Origin: Rubripirellula sp.
Lineage (GTDB): Bacteria > Planctomycetota > Planctomycetia > Pirellulales > Pirellulaceae
Assembly: GCA_012270065.1 (NCBI GenBank)
Contig: JAAXJB010000084.1
Location: forward strand, 189,201 to 253,200
Length of the DNA stretch: 64,000 nt
Direction of reading: 5' to 3'
Positions within the stretch are counted from its first letter, which is position 1; each line of letters begins with the position of its first letter. Shown here in pieces: positions 44,404-52,650 of this stretch. Position numbers and translations under genes: made by a program. The notes under the pieces are model-generated. The model saw only the letters and a list, made by a program, of their open reading frames with translations. It made no database searches and was not told the origin of the DNA.

Positions 44404-45698
44404 TTTGTCTCCAGTGCAGTTTCCACGATCATTGACAATCCTTGTCCTCCACCGATGCAAAGTGTTGCGAGCCCACGCTGCTTTCCAGCTGCTTTGAGGC
44501 TGCGTAGCAGTGTCAGGATCATCCTCGTTCCTGTGGTTCCGACGGGGTGACCAAGTGCAATGGCGCCTCCATGAATGTTGAGTTTGTCCGGGTGCAGTTC
44601 ACCCACTGAACGCGACAAGCCAAGTTGTTGTTGACCATAGAGTGTGGAATCAAAAGCACGTTGGCAGGCGAGCACTTGAGCAGCAAATGCTTCATTGATT
44701 TCAATGAAGTCAAAGTCCGACAAAGCAAACCCGCTGTTTTTCAAGAGCTTTGCGGTGGCGTGTACCGGCCCCAGGCCCATGTGGTCAGGCCGACATCCTG
44801 CAATTGCGTAATGCGTGATGTAGCCGAGCGGTTCGACTTCAAGATTTTTTGCGTGTTCAGCGGAGGTCAGTAGTAAAGCTGCTGCGCCGTCGGTCAATGG
44901 GCAACTGTTGCCTGCCGTCACACTACCGTCTTTCCGGAAAATGGGGCGAAGTTTCTGGAGTTGTTCGAGTGATTGATCTTTTCGAATCGCACTGTCACTT
45001 TCGATGCTGTGGTTGTCGCTCCGGATGCGGCTGGCGGCTTCATCGGAAAAAAACGAGGCTTCCTGAGCCTGCTCGGCTTTCTGGTGGCTTCGTAGAGCAA
45101 AGTTGTCCTGCTCTTCTCTCGGAATATCGAATTTGTCGGCGAGTAGTTCTGCTGTCTGACCCATGTTCAAACCGCAGGTTGGGTCGGTAAGCCCAAGCTC
45201 CAGGGCAATCACGGGTTGAAAGTGACGCGGTCGGAATGCTGCCAGAGAACCAACTTTCTGCCAGATTGATTTTGCTCTGGAAAGTTGTATCCATCTTGCC
45301 TTCGCCTCCTCGTTCCACAGCATTGGCACTTGCGACATGGATTCCGTCCCACCAGCAATCACGAGATTGGCACGGTCCTCGTTGATCACTTGCCAGGCTG
45401 ACACGATGGACTCCATGCCAGATCCACAATTTCGATTCACTGTGTGCGCAATTCGATCATGAGGAATACCCGCGAGCAGGGAAATCACTCTCGCAATGTT
45501 GGCTGCATCCGGTGGGCCGGAGACATTGCCCATGACGACTTCGTCGATGGATTCGTGTTTTGTATTTGTACGTGTAAGCAAGTCGGTCACAACTGCCGTG
45601 CCCAGTTCAACCGCGGACACACCAGTCAAATCAGTGAAGGACTTTGCGAAGGGAGTCCGTGTTCCTCCCATCACGGCCAGTGGGCGGTGTTTGTTCAT
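44400..45698 (-). CDS. fadI: Acetyl-CoA C-acyltransferase (3-ketoacyl-CoA thiolase, FadI/FadA-type)
   Basis: The 432-residue enzyme splits 3-ketoacyl-CoA in the last step of beta-oxidation. Motifs: TRTPFAKSF near the start, the acyl-accepting Cys in NRNCGSGMES (about 89), NEAFAAQVLACQ near 331, GGAIALGHPVGTTGTR near 371 with the catalytic His, and LCIGGGQGLSMI at the end with the second Cys. Length matches FadI. Its start overlaps the ligase stop by four bases (ATGA) and its stop overlaps the FadJ-like start by four bases, so the three genes are translationally coupled. Confidence 0.93.
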   Translation of the reverse strand: MNKHRPLAVMGGTRTPFAKSFTDLTGVSAVELGTAVVTDLLTRTNTKHESIDEVVMGNVSGPPDAANIARVISLLAGIPHDRIAHTVNRNCGSGMESIVSAWQVINEDRANLVIAGGTESMSQVPMLWNEEAKARWIQLSRAKSIWQKVGSLAAFRPRHFQPVIALELGLTDPTCGLNMGQTAELLADKFDIPREEQDNFALRSHQKAEQAQEASFFSDEAASRIRSDNHSIESDSAIRKDQSLEQLQKLRPIFRKDGSVTAGNSCPLTDGAAALLLTSAEHAKNLEVEPLGYITHYAIAGCRPDHMGLGPVHATAKLLKNSGFALSDFDFIEINEAFAAQVLACQRAFDSTLYGQQQLGLSRSVGELHPDKLNIHGGAIALGHPVGTTGTRMILTLLRSLKAAGKQRGLATLCIGGGQGLSMIVETALETK

Positions 45699-47581
45699 GC
45701 CTGACCCTCCTGCTGGTTATCGATTGTTGTCGTTGGTGATTCGTGCGTCAGTGACTCACGCAATTCACGTCGAAGAACCTTGCCAAGGAAATTGCGCGGC
45801 AAATCGCCATCGCAGAATTCGTACTTTCTGGGCCGTTTGTACTTTGCAAGGTGGAGTTCACAATGCCGGGCCAGTAGATCTGCATCACATGGCGTATCGT
45901 TTTCAGTGACGATGAACGCGTGTACGACTTCTCCACGTTGTGGATCCGGGATGCCAATGACAGCAGCATCCAAAACGCCAGGAGCTTTCCGGAGTGTTTC
46001 TTCGATCTCTCTGGGATAGACATTGAATCCGGAGGTGATGATCAGGTCTTTTCTGCGACCGACGATCGTATAAAAACCATCGTCAGACTGGACAGCGAGA
46101 TCGCCTGTTCGCAGCCAACCCTCATGAAATGCTTCCTGAGTGGCTGCCCGGTCACCCCAGTAACCCAACATGATTTGTGGACCGCGAACCAGTAGTTCAC
46201 CGACTTCACCGGATGGCAGTGAATCTACCGAGCCGGTCTGTCCCGGACTCTCCAGAGACCACTCGCCTTTCATAGGTTGGTGTTTCTCAAGAGTGGTTTC
46301 GGGTTCAACAGGTACAACCCGGCAAGCCGTGCCCGGTAATGGATGGCCAATTGTTCCGTAGCGAGGTGCCGCGAACAGATCACCAACGTGAGTTACCGGT
46401 GATGCTTCGCTGAGGCCATAACCCTCCACCACCAAGGCGCCTGTGTGTCTGGAAAATTCGAGCGCAATCCCGGCATCCAGGGAAGCGCCGCCGGAGATGA
46501 CCCAACGCATGCCGTTGATTCTGGCTGGATGCGAACGCAATCTCTCATTCATGGCAACCAGCATCGCCGGAACTGCATGGAAGACACTTGGGGAATGATC
46601 CTCGATCAAGCGAATGACCGGGCGGACGGCGAAGCGATGGTGTAGCACCAATGATGCACCCATCGCAACGCCGCCCATGACTGTTGCGCTCATTCCATAG
46701 CTGTGAAAAAAAGGCAGTACCGCCAGCATTTTTTCATGGCCGAAGTTTCCCCCTGTCCATTGGTACTGCTGCCATGCATTGGCGACCATATTTGTGTGGC
46801 TCAGCGTCACTGCTTTGGGCGATCCTGTTGTGCCGCCGGTGGGCAGGATGTAGGCGGGGTCACTGGCTGCATCAATGGAGATCGGTTGCCATGCTCGCTC
46901 AGTGCTGTTGACCTCATTCCAGAACCAGCGACTTTGTGAGTTCGTGGGTAGTGTCCAGCTGCCAGTACGACTGTGCCTCGCCCACAGGTATCCCAATTGA
47001 TGAAGTGCGGGCAGGTGTTGGCGTATCGACACCAGAAGAGATTGCACTGTGTCGTTTTTGCCGTCATGGACAAGATGCGAGAGCATGTCCAGGCAGATAA
47101 CATGCTTGCAGCCAGTGTGAGCAAGCAGATTCTGAACTTCACATTTCACCATGAGCGGGCTGATCGCAATGGCAACAGCGCCGGCACGCCAGATCGCGTT
47201 AGCAGCAATGATGAACTCAGGAACATTCGGCAACAGGATGCCAACGCGATCACCCGGGGTCACGCCAAGACGTTGCAGCGTTGCGGCTGCACGGATGGCA
47301 TCATGATTGAGCTGATGGTAGGACCAGCGATGGTCGCCGTAAACAACAGCATCGCGTTCCGGAAGTTGTTCTGCTGCATGCTGCAAAAGGCCAAACGCGG
47401 GCATGTTCTTGAAATCGACGATCCCAGTGGGCTTCGCGTGAACACTCGATTCATGAGCCCTGTCACGCCGATGCTGGTGGACTTCACGAGAGTAGTGCCT
47501 GATGCAATCGCCACTCGTTTGCCCGATTGGCCATCTGCTTTCCGTATCACGTGTTCCCGTGCGTGCCTGCAACCAACCCAT
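45695..47581 (-). CDS. Acyl-CoA ligase (AMP-forming, FadD-like)
   Basis: The enzyme activates fatty or related carboxylic acids to CoA thioesters with ATP. I use the ATG at 47581 (628 residues), seven bases after GGAG; the frame stays open to 47629 and an ATG at 47404 starts nearer the conserved domain, so the first 60 residues are doubtful. Motifs: the phosphate loop YILPTGGTTGSPKAVTLSH, GYGLSEASPV, the hinge GWLRTGDLAV with YTIVGRRKDLIITSGFNVYP, and the C-terminal catalytic Lys in NFLGKVLRREL. First gene of the beta-oxidation operon; a candidate promoter lies about 260 bases upstream. Confidence 0.9.
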   Translation of the reverse strand: MGWLQARTGTRDTESRWPIGQTSGDCIRHYSREVHQHRRDRAHESSVHAKPTGIVDFKNMPAFGLLQHAAEQLPERDAVVYGDHRWSYHQLNHDAIRAAATLQRLGVTPGDRVGILLPNVPEFIIAANAIWRAGAVAIAISPLMVKCEVQNLLAHTGCKHVICLDMLSHLVHDGKNDTVQSLLVSIRQHLPALHQLGYLWARHSRTGSWTLPTNSQSRWFWNEVNSTERAWQPISIDAASDPAYILPTGGTTGSPKAVTLSHTNMVANAWQQYQWTGGNFGHEKMLAVLPFFHSYGMSATVMGGVAMGASLVLHHRFAVRPVIRLIEDHSPSVFHAVPAMLVAMNERLRSHPARINGMRWVISGGASLDAGIALEFSRHTGALVVEGYGLSEASPVTHVGDLFAAPRYGTIGHPLPGTACRVVPVEPETTLEKHQPMKGEWSLESPGQTGSVDSLPSGEVGELLVRGPQIMLGYWGDRAATQEAFHEGWLRTGDLAVQSDDGFYTIVGRRKDLIITSGFNVYPREIEETLRKAPGVLDAAVIGIPDPQRGEVVHAFIVTENDTPCDADLLARHCELHLAKYKRPRKYEFCDGDLPRNFLGKVLRRELRESLTHESPTTTIDNQQEGQA

Positions 47582-47843
47582 TTCCCGTCTCCGAAATCCG
47601 AGGAATGCATCCTTGCGGTCACGTCTCACCGATCACTGAGCGGTGATTCACGTTCCTTTTCGGCGGCATATCCGGGAGGTGCGATTACCGGGAAGCCGAC
47701 CGTTGGACTGTCGGCTCGAAGCAGTCAGGTTGCCGTAGATGAAGAGTTCGGGCTTGGCACAATGCAATTGGCAAATGTGCACACGACGGCGGTGAGAGAC
47801 CGGGGAATCGAGCCGAACGGGACTCTCTCGCCGCGTGCAGTAC

Positions 47844-47873
47844 ATTCTACGCAACCAAGCTCTTTTGGGTCAA
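47844..47873 (-). promoter_or_regulatory. Candidate sigma-70-type promoter of the beta-oxidation operon
   Basis: On the - strand TTGACC (47873-47868) and TAGAAT (47849-47844) are separated by 18 bases. Transcription would start near 47837, leaving a leader of about 255 bases before the ligase ATG. Pattern-based only. Confidence 0.42.
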
Positions 47874-47875
47874 GT

Positions 47876-47905
47876 TTTTTCCCTTAAAAATCTTCAAGGG
47901 AAAAA
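47876..47905. promoter_or_regulatory. 10-bp inverted repeat next to the operon promoter
   Basis: TTTTTCCCTT (47876-47885) and AAGGGAAAAA (47896-47905) are perfect inverted arms around a 10-base loop. Their edge is three bases from the proposed -35. It could be an operator for a dimeric regulator, or the terminator of dprA, though no T-run follows the stem in the dprA direction. Confidence 0.45.
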
Positions 47906-48147
47906 TTTTGTTCTTTGTGGCATTTTCTTTGTGATTTTTATCACAATGGAGTTTGCTCGATTTGTTGTCGATTTTGGTTTCCGACTGCGTTTGCTCAGCA
48001 AGCTCGTGAGATGTTGCGCTGCCCTTCGTCTCATCGCACCTCGTTGCACCACATCTTCAATCGCATCACATCTTCTCTCGTTTACCCGTTCTGGCTTGAT
48101 CCCATCCCGTTTGGCTTGCCGGACGTCGATGAACAATTCGAAATGAC

Positions 48148-49314
48148 TTAGATGCGAGCCACGCATTGACCACTGAGGCGGCGAACGAGCTTGCGCATTT
48201 CCAGAACGCTGATGGCGGCGATCACCTGTGGCGTGGAGTAGGAAGTCGCGTTAATGACCTCGTCGATCAGCGTGCCGTGAGGTGTGATTGCATCGAGGAT
48301 TTCGGATTCAACAGGATTCAGATTGAGTTCGATGCCATGACGTACAAAGCGTCCATTTGAGGTTTGAATGGGCTCACTCATCGGGCCAAGTTCATCGACC
48401 AATTGTTCCATCGACTGGACGAGCGTGACCCCATCTCTGATGAGTTGATGGCATCCATGTGATGCTCGGCTTTGAACAGGACCCGGAATGGCAAACACAT
48501 CGCGATTCAATTCCCCTGCCATTCGTGCCGTGATTAACGCGCCGCTGCGTTCGGGAGCCTCAACGACAAGTGTTCCCAGAGCGAGCGCTGCGATCAATCG
48601 GTTCCGTTGGGGAAACTGGCCACTTCTCGGTGGGCAGAAAGGAGGGTATTCGGAGATCACTGCTCCTGATCTGGCAATGTCTTGTGCCAGGCCTGCGTGT
48701 TCGTCTGGATAGATTCTGCCGTGTCCACTACCCAGCACAGCAATGGTTCGTCCGCCTCCGTCCAAGGCGGCACGATGTGCTGTCGCATCGATGCCACGAG
48801 CTAGTCCGCTGACGATGGTCATACCTGCTTTGGCCAAGCCATAGCTGAAGCGATTTGCCTGCGTGACCCCGTACGGCGTGGCGTGTCGCGTCCCGACCAC
48901 TGCCACGGCAAGTGCATCTTCCGGGCAGATGTTGCCTTGCACGTACAGCAGGGCAGGTTTGTCGGCAAGATGGTGCAGTCCTTGTGGATAGGATTTTGCT
49001 GTTGAAGGAATCACCTGCACTTGATGGGATTGGCACCAGCGCAGGACCTGTTGCGCATGTTCCAGGCACTTGGCCCGACGTATCTGGGCCACCGTCCGTT
49101 CTCCAACGCCCGACAGTGCAAGCAGTTCTTGCGTTGGGGCGTTGATTGCCGACTCTGCATCGCCAAAACCTTCGATCAGGGTAGAAAGCAGTTTCGGACC
49201 CAGCCCGGGTTGAGTTGCGAGAGAAATCAGGGGGATGAGACGAAACCGATCTTGATCGGCCCGCGTAGAGTCGCCAGGGGGAGCCGTCTTTGCTCGCCTC
49301 TCTTCACTGCACAT
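48148..49314 (-). CDS. dprA: DNA-processing protein DprA (Smf)
   Basis: The 388-residue protein loads RecA on incoming single-stranded DNA during transformation. An N-terminal helix-hairpin-helix region (about 30-85, ALSGVGERTVAQIRRAK) precedes the Rossmann domain (about 100-310): AVVGTRHATPYG, TIVSGLARGIDATAHRAAL, AVLGSGHGRIYPDEH, SGQFPQRNRLIAAL, ERSGALITARMAGELNRDVFAIPG. A C-terminal winged-helix part (about 325-388) is present. Start ATG at 49314. No other competence gene is nearby; it is divergent from the signal peptidase gene. Confidence 0.95.
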   Translation of the reverse strand: MCSEERRAKTAPPGDSTRADQDRFRLIPLISLATQPGLGPKLLSTLIEGFGDAESAINAPTQELLALSGVGERTVAQIRRAKCLEHAQQVLRWCQSHQVQVIPSTAKSYPQGLHHLADKPALLYVQGNICPEDALAVAVVGTRHATPYGVTQANRFSYGLAKAGMTIVSGLARGIDATAHRAALDGGGRTIAVLGSGHGRIYPDEHAGLAQDIARSGAVISEYPPFCPPRSGQFPQRNRLIAALALGTLVVEAPERSGALITARMAGELNRDVFAIPGPVQSRASHGCHQLIRDGVTLVQSMEQLVDELGPMSEPIQTSNGRFVRHGIELNLNPVESEILDAITPHGTLIDEVINATSYSTPQVIAAISVLEMRKLVRRLSGQCVARI

Positions 49315-49705
49315 CTCACTACACCTCGAGAAACGTGTTGAACAACGTGTTCTGTCGTCGGGCTGTGTGGCAGGCTGGTTTGCTGTGTTGTTGGTTTGCT
49401 GTGTTGTTGGTTTTTGGGGCAGTATTTGGCGTCACGTTGGACGTTGCTGCGATTTGGATCTTGAAGGGGATTATGACGCCTGCTGATGAAGCGCGGTCGA
49501 ATTTTATGAGTCAAAACAGAAAACACTTGTCAAATGACAGCAAATTAAAGTAACTCATTCCTCACGAAACTCCGTAAAAACAGTGATTTAAGTCATTTGT
49601 CGGGGGCTGCAGTGTGAATCGAAGTATCGCACAGCAGATAGAACGGCTACGATGCCAACCTGCCGAATGATCGTTCCTCCTCCAGATCCCCGCCAGCATT
49701 CGTTC
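49315..49705. other. Divergent intergenic region between dprA and signal peptidase
   Basis: It contains a perfect 16-bp tandem repeat (49377-49408). A short open frame at 49290-49553 with one hydrophobic run overlaps the repeat and dprA start and is not accepted as a gene. No clear promoter was found. Confidence 0.4.
49377..49408. repeat. Exact 16-bp tandem duplication
   Basis: GGTTTGCTGTGTTGTT occurs twice in direct succession (49377-49392 and 49393-49408), followed by a partial third copy GGTTT. It lies 63 bases upstream of the dprA start. Confidence 0.93.
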
Positions 49706-51730
49706 ATGGGTAACCGAAAGAGCAAAACGACCAAAGAAAAGCCTGCGAAGGACAAAAGAGATCCAGCTGAGATCCGCGCCGAGTCCTTCCGGATTGCGGC
49801 TCAGCGAGAGACGGTCGAAGCGTTTGTGGTGGCCTTCATTCTGGCCCTCCTTTTCCGTGCCTTCCTCGCCGAGGCCTTTGTCATCCCAACCGGGTCCATG
49901 GCACCCACTTTGATGGGAGCACACAAAGATCTTTTCTGCGATGAGTGTGGTACCCCTTTTCAAGTTGGTGCGAGTGGGGAACGCATTGAAAGTACAGTGA
50001 AAAGTGTTGTCGTCGGCGGGGTCTGTCCGAACTGTCGTTACGTCAATGCTCTTGATTTGAAAAACGAGGGCAATGAAAGAACATTCAATGGTGACCGGAT
50101 TCTGGTCAGCAAGTTCATTTACACATTGAATGAGCCGGAGCGATGGGATGTCATCGTGTTCAAATATCCTGGCAATCCCAAGCAGAACTACATCAAACGT
50201 TTGGTTGGGCTTCCCAACGAGACGCTCGAAATCCGGCATGGTGACGTGTACGCAACACCTGCTGGAGCTGGGAACGAAAGTACGATTCTGCGCAAGCCGG
50301 CCAGCAAACTGCTTGCGATGCGGCATCTTGTCTACGACACCAACCACCAGTCCGGGGATCTGATTGCTGCGAACTACCCAAGCCGGTGGCAGCCCTGGCG
50401 AGAGAAAGCCGAAAAACCACCCGCCGATTCCTGGCAGATCGCTCGAACCGGGGATGGGTTGGAAGCTGTTTTGACCAATGGAAATCCTGAACGTTTTGAA
50501 TGGCTGCGGTATTTTCACCGTTGGCCAAATTCAGACCAGTGGGAAATCGCAAAGTCAGGTGGAACACTTGGCACTGTCGATCCATATAGCACTCGTGCGA
50601 TTACCGATTTTTACGCTTACGGATCCTACATCGTTGTCCCAGCTTACGGTGTGTATTCCACTGCCCCATCTGCTTCCGGTGGCTCTTTCATTTCGCGTCT
50701 GATGAACAGTGGGTTTTCTTCAGGTGAGTTTGCTTCTGATTACCGTTCAGGCGAGAGCCTCGATCAGTTCGACGACTCGCTGGGAGTGGGTAATTCGATG
50801 TGGGGAAGGACTTCTAATTCCAAGCCAGAGCTTGGGCTGGACGGCACGAACTGGGTGGGAGACCTGATGCTGGAAACACAGGTCAAGACATCCAATGGAA
50901 GTAAGGAGCTTCTGCTTGAATTGGTTGAGGCAGGAGTCAAATACCGGTGCAGATTTGATCTCGCCAGCGGAAAAGCCAGCTTGGAAATCAATGATGTGGA
51001 GCCGCGCAGTTTTGACCCGTCGGACGATGGGAGTGTGGGAACACCCACGGCCGTCACATCTGTCACCAATGGTTCGGTTCACGATATTCGCTTCAGTAAT
51101 TGCGATGACCAGTTGTTGCTATGGGTTGACGACGATCTGATCGAGTTTGATCGGCCAACGACTTTTGACGCCCGGAAGTTTCGTTCCAGAGAAGAAAATC
51201 ACCCCATGTATCTTCCCGAACATCCGTTGGATGGGGCGCCTGCGGGACTTGCTGTCCGGGGTGGCGATGCGATGGTCACATCGCTTCGGATCCATCGTGA
51301 CAAGTACTACATTGCGACTGACGATAGTCGGAGCATCGATGAGTATGACAATAGCAGAATGTGGCAACTCACCGATGGTGCGGTACAGAATGGCAAGCAG
51401 ATGCAGGAGGTGTTCGTGGATCCAGCGATCTGGAATACTTTTCCCGGTTGGGACGCACGTAGGACAGTCGAATTCGTATTGAAGGAAAATCAGTTTTTCC
51501 CGATGGGGGATAACAGTCCTGAGAGTCTGGACGCGCGTTGTTGGGCGGGAACGAAATACCAGATGCCCATGCCGCGCGGAGTGAACGAGCCGGCATGGAA
51601 GTGGTCAGACGCTTCGTATGTGCCGCGCGATTTGCTGGTGGGCAAAGCACTGGTGGTGTTCTGGCCACATTCATGGAACTCGCCCATTCCATTTTTGCCG
51701 AATTTCAAAGAGATGAACCTGATCCGTTAG
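49706..51730 (+). CDS. lepB: Signal peptidase I with large internal insertion
   Basis: Signal peptidase I removes export signals at the outer face of the inner membrane. I prefer the ATG at 49706 (674 residues) over 49652, though neither has a good ribosome site. One membrane span (about 37-55) leads into the Ser box IPTGSMAPTL (Ser64). A zinc-ribbon-like pair CDEC...CPNC follows (78-110). The Lys box YIKRLVGLP has Lys164, and the late box FFPMGDNSPESLDARCW is at about 597-613. Between these last two lie about 410 extra residues; the part at about 377-537 is beta-rich and resembles a concanavalin/LamG-type sandwich (GDLMLETQVKTSNGSKELL, HDIRFSNCDDQLLLWVDDDL). Ordinary enzymes are 200-350 residues. 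The lptB gene follows 20 bases later. Confidence 0.9.
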   Translation: MGNRKSKTTKEKPAKDKRDPAEIRAESFRIAAQRETVEAFVVAFILALLFRAFLAEAFVIPTGSMAPTLMGAHKDLFCDECGTPFQVGASGERIESTVKSVVVGGVCPNCRYVNALDLKNEGNERTFNGDRILVSKFIYTLNEPERWDVIVFKYPGNPKQNYIKRLVGLPNETLEIRHGDVYATPAGAGNESTILRKPASKLLAMRHLVYDTNHQSGDLIAANYPSRWQPWREKAEKPPADSWQIARTGDGLEAVLTNGNPERFEWLRYFHRWPNSDQWEIAKSGGTLGTVDPYSTRAITDFYAYGSYIVVPAYGVYSTAPSASGGSFISRLMNSGFSSGEFASDYRSGESLDQFDDSLGVGNSMWGRTSNSKPELGLDGTNWVGDLMLETQVKTSNGSKELLLELVEAGVKYRCRFDLASGKASLEINDVEPRSFDPSDDGSVGTPTAVTSVTNGSVHDIRFSNCDDQLLLWVDDDLIEFDRPTTFDARKFRSREENHPMYLPEHPLDGAPAGLAVRGGDAMVTSLRIHRDKYYIATDDSRSIDEYDNSRMWQLTDGAVQNGKQMQEVFVDPAIWNTFPGWDARRTVEFVLKENQFFPMGDNSPESLDARCWAGTKYQMPMPRGVNEPAWKWSDASYVPRDLLVGKALVVFWPHSWNSPIPFLPNFKEMNLIR

Positions 51731-51750
51731 CGACGAAGGGTGTGTGAGGA

Positions 51751-52635
51751 ATGGAATCCCGGACAATGAATTTGGCGTCAAAGGGCAGAGGCCCGGACCT
51801 TCAGGCCCCACCGGTTCTTGAAGCTGTCGGATTGCAGAAAACTTATGGGCGCCGTCGCGTCGTCGATGGTGTCAATCTGACGGTCGGGAAAGCCGAAATT
51901 GTCGGTCTGCTTGGCCCCAATGGTGCAGGAAAGTCGACCAGTTTCCGGATGATCTGCGGCATGGTGGAACCTGACAAGGGACGCGTCTATCTCGACGGAC
52001 GCGACGTTACAAATTGGCCCATGTTTCGCCGTGCCAAGGATGGTCGGATGGGATATCTGCCGCAGGAACCAAGCGTCTTCAAGAAACTCACGGTCGAACA
52101 GAACATTTCATCTCTGCTCGAACTGCTTGGTGTGGATCGTGCGACCAGAAAGAATCGCACCAACGAACTTCTTGAGGAGTTCAACATCACCCACATACGC
52201 AAGAGTCGAGCTGGTGGACTGAGTGGTGGTGAGCGTCGACGTCTCGAAATTGCGAGATGCCTTGTCTCCAATCCAAAAATCGTCATGCTCGATGAGCCAT
52301 TTGCCGGAATTGATCCTGTTACCGTGCAGTCCATTCAAGGTGTCATTCAACAGCTTCGCGACATTGGTATCAGTGTTTTGATCACTGACCATGCTGCTCG
52401 TGAAATACTGCAAACCGTCCAGCGTTGTTATGTCATCTATCAAGGCCAGGTGCTGATTGACGGTACGCCTGACGAAGTCAAAAAGCACCCAAAGGTGCGT
52501 GAAGAATATCTTGGCAACCTCGACTCCTCCGCTGAACATGCTACAGAGCAGGCTGAGTCTGTTGTACCAAGGCCTCTGGTCCGGAAAGATTCAACCACAC
52601 GACGGCGGACAAAACGACGGGTCACTGACGTGTGA
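51751..52635 (+). CDS. lptB: LPS export ABC transporter ATP-binding protein LptB
   Basis: The 294-residue ATPase powers extraction of lipopolysaccharide from the inner membrane as LptB2FG. Motifs: Walker A GPNGAGKST (about 54-62), Q-loop GYLPQEPSVFKKLTVEQN, signature LSGGERRRLEIAR, Walker B KIVMLDEPFAGIDP, H-loop LITDHA. The segment YLPQEPSVFKKLTVEQN is characteristic of LptB. It is longer than usual, with an extra C-terminal tail of about 45 residues (ending RRRTKRRVTDV) and an N-terminal extension. A GAGGA directly abuts the ATG at 51751, so the in-frame ATG at 51766 may be the true start. LptF/G genes are not in the window. Confidence 0.92.
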   Translation: MESRTMNLASKGRGPDLQAPPVLEAVGLQKTYGRRRVVDGVNLTVGKAEIVGLLGPNGAGKSTSFRMICGMVEPDKGRVYLDGRDVTNWPMFRRAKDGRMGYLPQEPSVFKKLTVEQNISSLLELLGVDRATRKNRTNELLEEFNITHIRKSRAGGLSGGERRRLEIARCLVSNPKIVMLDEPFAGIDPVTVQSIQGVIQQLRDIGISVLITDHAAREILQTVQRCYVIYQGQVLIDGTPDEVKKHPKVREEYLGNLDSSAEHATEQAESVVPRPLVRKDSTTRRRTKRRVTDV

Positions 52636-52650
52636 GCGAGTTCTCGCCGC

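Larger units (their letters stand above)
47582..48147. other. Intergenic region between dprA and the beta-oxidation operon
   Basis: No gene is seen. The AT-rich part (47860-47960) contains a 10-bp inverted repeat and a candidate leftward promoter, listed separately. The dprA gene should also end its transcript here. Confidence 0.5.

Noticed and set aside
46973..47887. 304-codon open frame on the + strand
   Set aside because: Antisense to the acyl-CoA ligase gene; composition is not protein-like and it crosses the proposed operon promoter.
49528..49539. TGTCA and TGACA inverted arms upstream of the signal peptidase gene
   Set aside because: Only five bases per arm; expected by chance in an intergenic region of this size.
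49290..49553. Small open frame with one hydrophobic run
   Set aside because: Overlaps the dprA start and the 16-bp repeat; the hydrophobic run is mostly translation of the repeat, and no ribosome site is visible.
52636..52647. GCGAG-TT-CTCGC hairpin between lptB and the TIGR03032-TPR gene
   Set aside because: Five-base stem, two-base loop and no T-run, so it is not a convincing terminator.
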